Origin: Actibacterium mucosum KCTC 23349
GTDB taxonomy: Bacteria > Pseudomonadota > Alphaproteobacteria > Rhodobacterales > Rhodobacteraceae
Length of the DNA stretch: 64,000 nucleotides
Assembly: GCF_000647975.1 (NCBI RefSeq)
Contig: NZ_JFKE01000003.1
Location: forward strand, 1-64,000
Direction of reading: 5' to 3'
The first letter of the stretch is position 1. Each line of letters begins with the position of its first letter. Made by a program: the position numbers and the translations under genes. Shown here piece after piece: positions 62,899-64,000 of this stretch. A model generated the notes under the pieces. It searched no databases, was not told the origin of the DNA, and saw only the letters and a list, made by a program, of their open reading frames with translations.

Positions 62899-63297
62899 TC
62901 ACAGTTGCGCCTCAAGCCGGGTCCGGGGCCCCTCGGGCCACGGCGCCGGACGCCCCGTTTCGTTGACGTTGACCAGAGTACCAGTGGTGACGAAACGCTG
63001 TTCATCATCGCAAGTGGCAACCATTTCATAGCTGAACGAGCTGCGCCCCACACGCGTGACCTGCAAACGCAACAGCAACCGATCGCCGTGCCGGCTGGGG
63101 GCGGTGAACCTTGTTTCGATCTGTGCAGTGGGCACAGCGCCTGCACGGTGCAGAAGGTGCCATGGCATATCCAACTGGGCCTCGAAAAACGCTTCGAGGC
63201 AGTCATTCATCATCTCGAAATAGCGTGGGTAAAAGACGATCCCGGCGGGATCGCAATGTTTGAAAAGAACCTTTTGCGGAAACTCGAACGCCATCAT
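62899..63297 (-). CDS. 4-hydroxybenzoyl-CoA-type thioesterase
   Basis: A 132-residue hotdog-fold protein: FKHCDPAGIVFYPRYFEMMNDCLEAFF with the catalytic Asp in the CDPAGIVFYPRYF motif, HLLHRAGAVPTAQIE, and LRLQVTRVGRSSF, all of the YbgC/4HBT group. It hydrolyses an acyl-CoA. The ATG at 63297 overlaps the LivF stop as ATGA, so it belongs to the importer operon and may act on its cargo after CoA activation. Confidence 0.87.
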   Translation of the reverse strand: MMAFEFPQKVLFKHCDPAGIVFYPRYFEMMNDCLEAFFEAQLDMPWHLLHRAGAVPTAQIETRFTAPSRHGDRLLLRLQVTRVGRSSFSYEMVATCDDEQRFVTTGTLVNVNETGRPAPWPEGPRTRLEAQL

Positions 63298-63980
63298 ATC
63301 CCTACGTATTTGCTGGTGATTTCGGGGGTCAGCGCATCCATCGCGCCTTGCCAGACTGTTGTGCCCCGCTCGACGATGACCGCGCGGTCGCAGACCGTGG
63401 CAAGCTCGGCCAGCGACTTGTCGATGACAATCAGGGCCATACCCGTTTCCCGTTTCAGCCGCGCAATCGCGGCCCAGATTTCCTGACGGATGATTGGGGC
63501 CAAACCCTCTGTCGCCTCGTCCAGAATCATCAGTTTCGGGTTGGTCATCAGGGCCCGGCCGATGGCCAGCATCTGCTGCTCCCCCCCCGACAACGAAGCC
63601 GCCCGTTGCCCGCTGCGCTCGACCAGACGCGGGAAAAGTGTGCCGACGGTCGCAATCGTCCATGGTCCGGAACGGGCGGCAGCGATCAGGTTTTCACGCA
63701 CCGTCAGATCGGCAAAACAGCGCCGTCCCTCGGGCACCAGGCCAACACCCAAACGCGCCACCTTGTGGCTGGACAAGGCCGTCAGGTCGTGCCCGGCGAA
63801 CTCCAGCCGCCCACCCGCAGGCATCATCCGGCAGATTGCCCGCACCGTTGTGGTCTTGCCCATCCCGTTGCGCCCCATCAGCGCCAGAACCTCGCCCGCA
63901 CTGACCGACAGGTTCACGTCGAACAACGTCTGCGAATACCCGTAAGAGGCCGCGAGGGATTCGACGGTCAGCAAACTCAT
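63294..63980 (-). CDS. livF: Branched-chain amino-acid-type ABC transporter ATPase
   Basis: A 228-residue cassette: Walker A GRNGMGKTTTVRAI, signature LSGGEQQMLAIGRAL, Walker B LMILDEATEGLAP and VIDKSLAEL where LivF-type proteins have the switch region (Lys for the usual His or Gln). The GRNGMGKTT and DEATEGLAP motifs are specific for the LivF group. It overlaps the upstream LivG stop by 4 bp. Cargo may be an amino acid, amide or aromatic acid. Confidence 0.92.
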   Translation of the reverse strand: MSLLTVESLAASYGYSQTLFDVNLSVSAGEVLALMGRNGMGKTTTVRAICRMMPAGGRLEFAGHDLTALSSHKVARLGVGLVPEGRRCFADLTVRENLIAAARSGPWTIATVGTLFPRLVERSGQRAASLSGGEQQMLAIGRALMTNPKLMILDEATEGLAPIIRQEIWAAIARLKRETGMALIVIDKSLAELATVCDRAVIVERGTTVWQGAMDALTPEITSKYVGI

Positions 63981-64000
63981 ACGCTTTCCCCCAGATAGGC
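63977..64000 (-). CDS. livG: LivG-type ATPase, 3' end only
   Basis: The last seven codons AYLGESV and a TGA are visible before the window edge; AYLGE-type ends are typical for LivG. The stop overlaps the LivF start as ATGA. Confidence 0.7.
   Translation of the reverse strand, partial: AYLGESV

Overview
The window reads as chromosomal DNA of a Rhodobacterales (Roseobacter-type) alphaproteobacterium. The main evidence is the minus-strand housekeeping run murA, DUF2948, hisD, UPF0262, low-molecular-weight phosphatase, infA, maf, RNase E/G, yacG, tRNA-Phe at 25.3-31.7 kb, which I know as a typical order in that group. A wealth of ABC transporters, acyl-CoA ligases and LysR regulators fits the same assignment. 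All family names are from reading the translations; no search was run.

Region 1 (1-4.9 kb) is the damaged end of an accessory element. It holds the 3' part of a class I fumarase/mesaconase gene overlapping a CitE-like lyase, two decayed IS5-family copies, a small membrane-anchored protein cut by one copy, and a phage-type integrase pseudogene with a 5' frameshift and a 3' end cut by the other copy.

Region 2 (4947-25346) is a 20.4-kb genomic island in tRNA-Phe. A perfect 45-bp copy of the tRNA 3' end at 4947-4991 matches 25302-25346, where the intact tRNA lies. The tyrosine integrase, with two small helix-turn-helix genes before it, sits beside the tRNA. The cargo is an element helix-turn-helix protein, a DUF1778/GNAT toxin-antitoxin pair, a divergent inositol-type catabolic cluster, and a three-gene XRE/membrane protein/HNH nuclease operon. 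In the catabolic cluster the minus strand carries iolG, aldehyde dehydrogenase, HpaI aldolase, 2-hydroxyacid dehydrogenase, Gfo/Idh/MocA, RpiR and LacI regulators; the plus strand carries iolD, iolE, a short-chain dehydrogenase and a sugar ABC importer. The usual iolB, iolC, iolJ and iolA are absent. Because the integrase pseudogene of region 1 lies just outside the left repeat, two elements appear stacked at the same tRNA.

Region 3 (25.3-33.8 kb) is the conserved core, followed by a pair of related small proteins divergent from a LysR gene, and tRNA-Thr. Behind tRNA-Thr (33.8-35.2 kb) is a gene-poor scar with an IS3 fragment and a degenerate copy of the tRNA-Thr end.

Region 4 (35.2-42 kb) looks like a hydroxyquinol/maleylacetate cluster: maleylacetate reductase, metallo-hydrolase, a carboxymuconolactone-decarboxylase-like protein, a thiol peroxidase-like protein, an intradiol dioxygenase, a CatR-type LysR and a GlxA-type regulator. 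ATAC-N7-GTAT-like boxes stand in front of both halves.

Region 5 (42-56 kb) has a membrane/periplasmic protein cluster, two acyl-CoA ligases, an ECHDC3-like hydratase, a SulP transporter with a cysteine-bearing tail, an MsbA-like exporter, tRNA-Gly and a polar amino-acid importer. Region 6 (55.9-60.3 kb) is metal/cofactor related: a Zur-like box before a DUF1826 gene, then a cobalamin riboswitch, a short leader ORF, a 2Fe-2S protein and a BtuFCD-like importer. The window ends with a ribulokinase-like gene and the 3' end of a branched-chain amino-acid importer operon that includes a thioesterase and an arylformamidase-like hydrolase.
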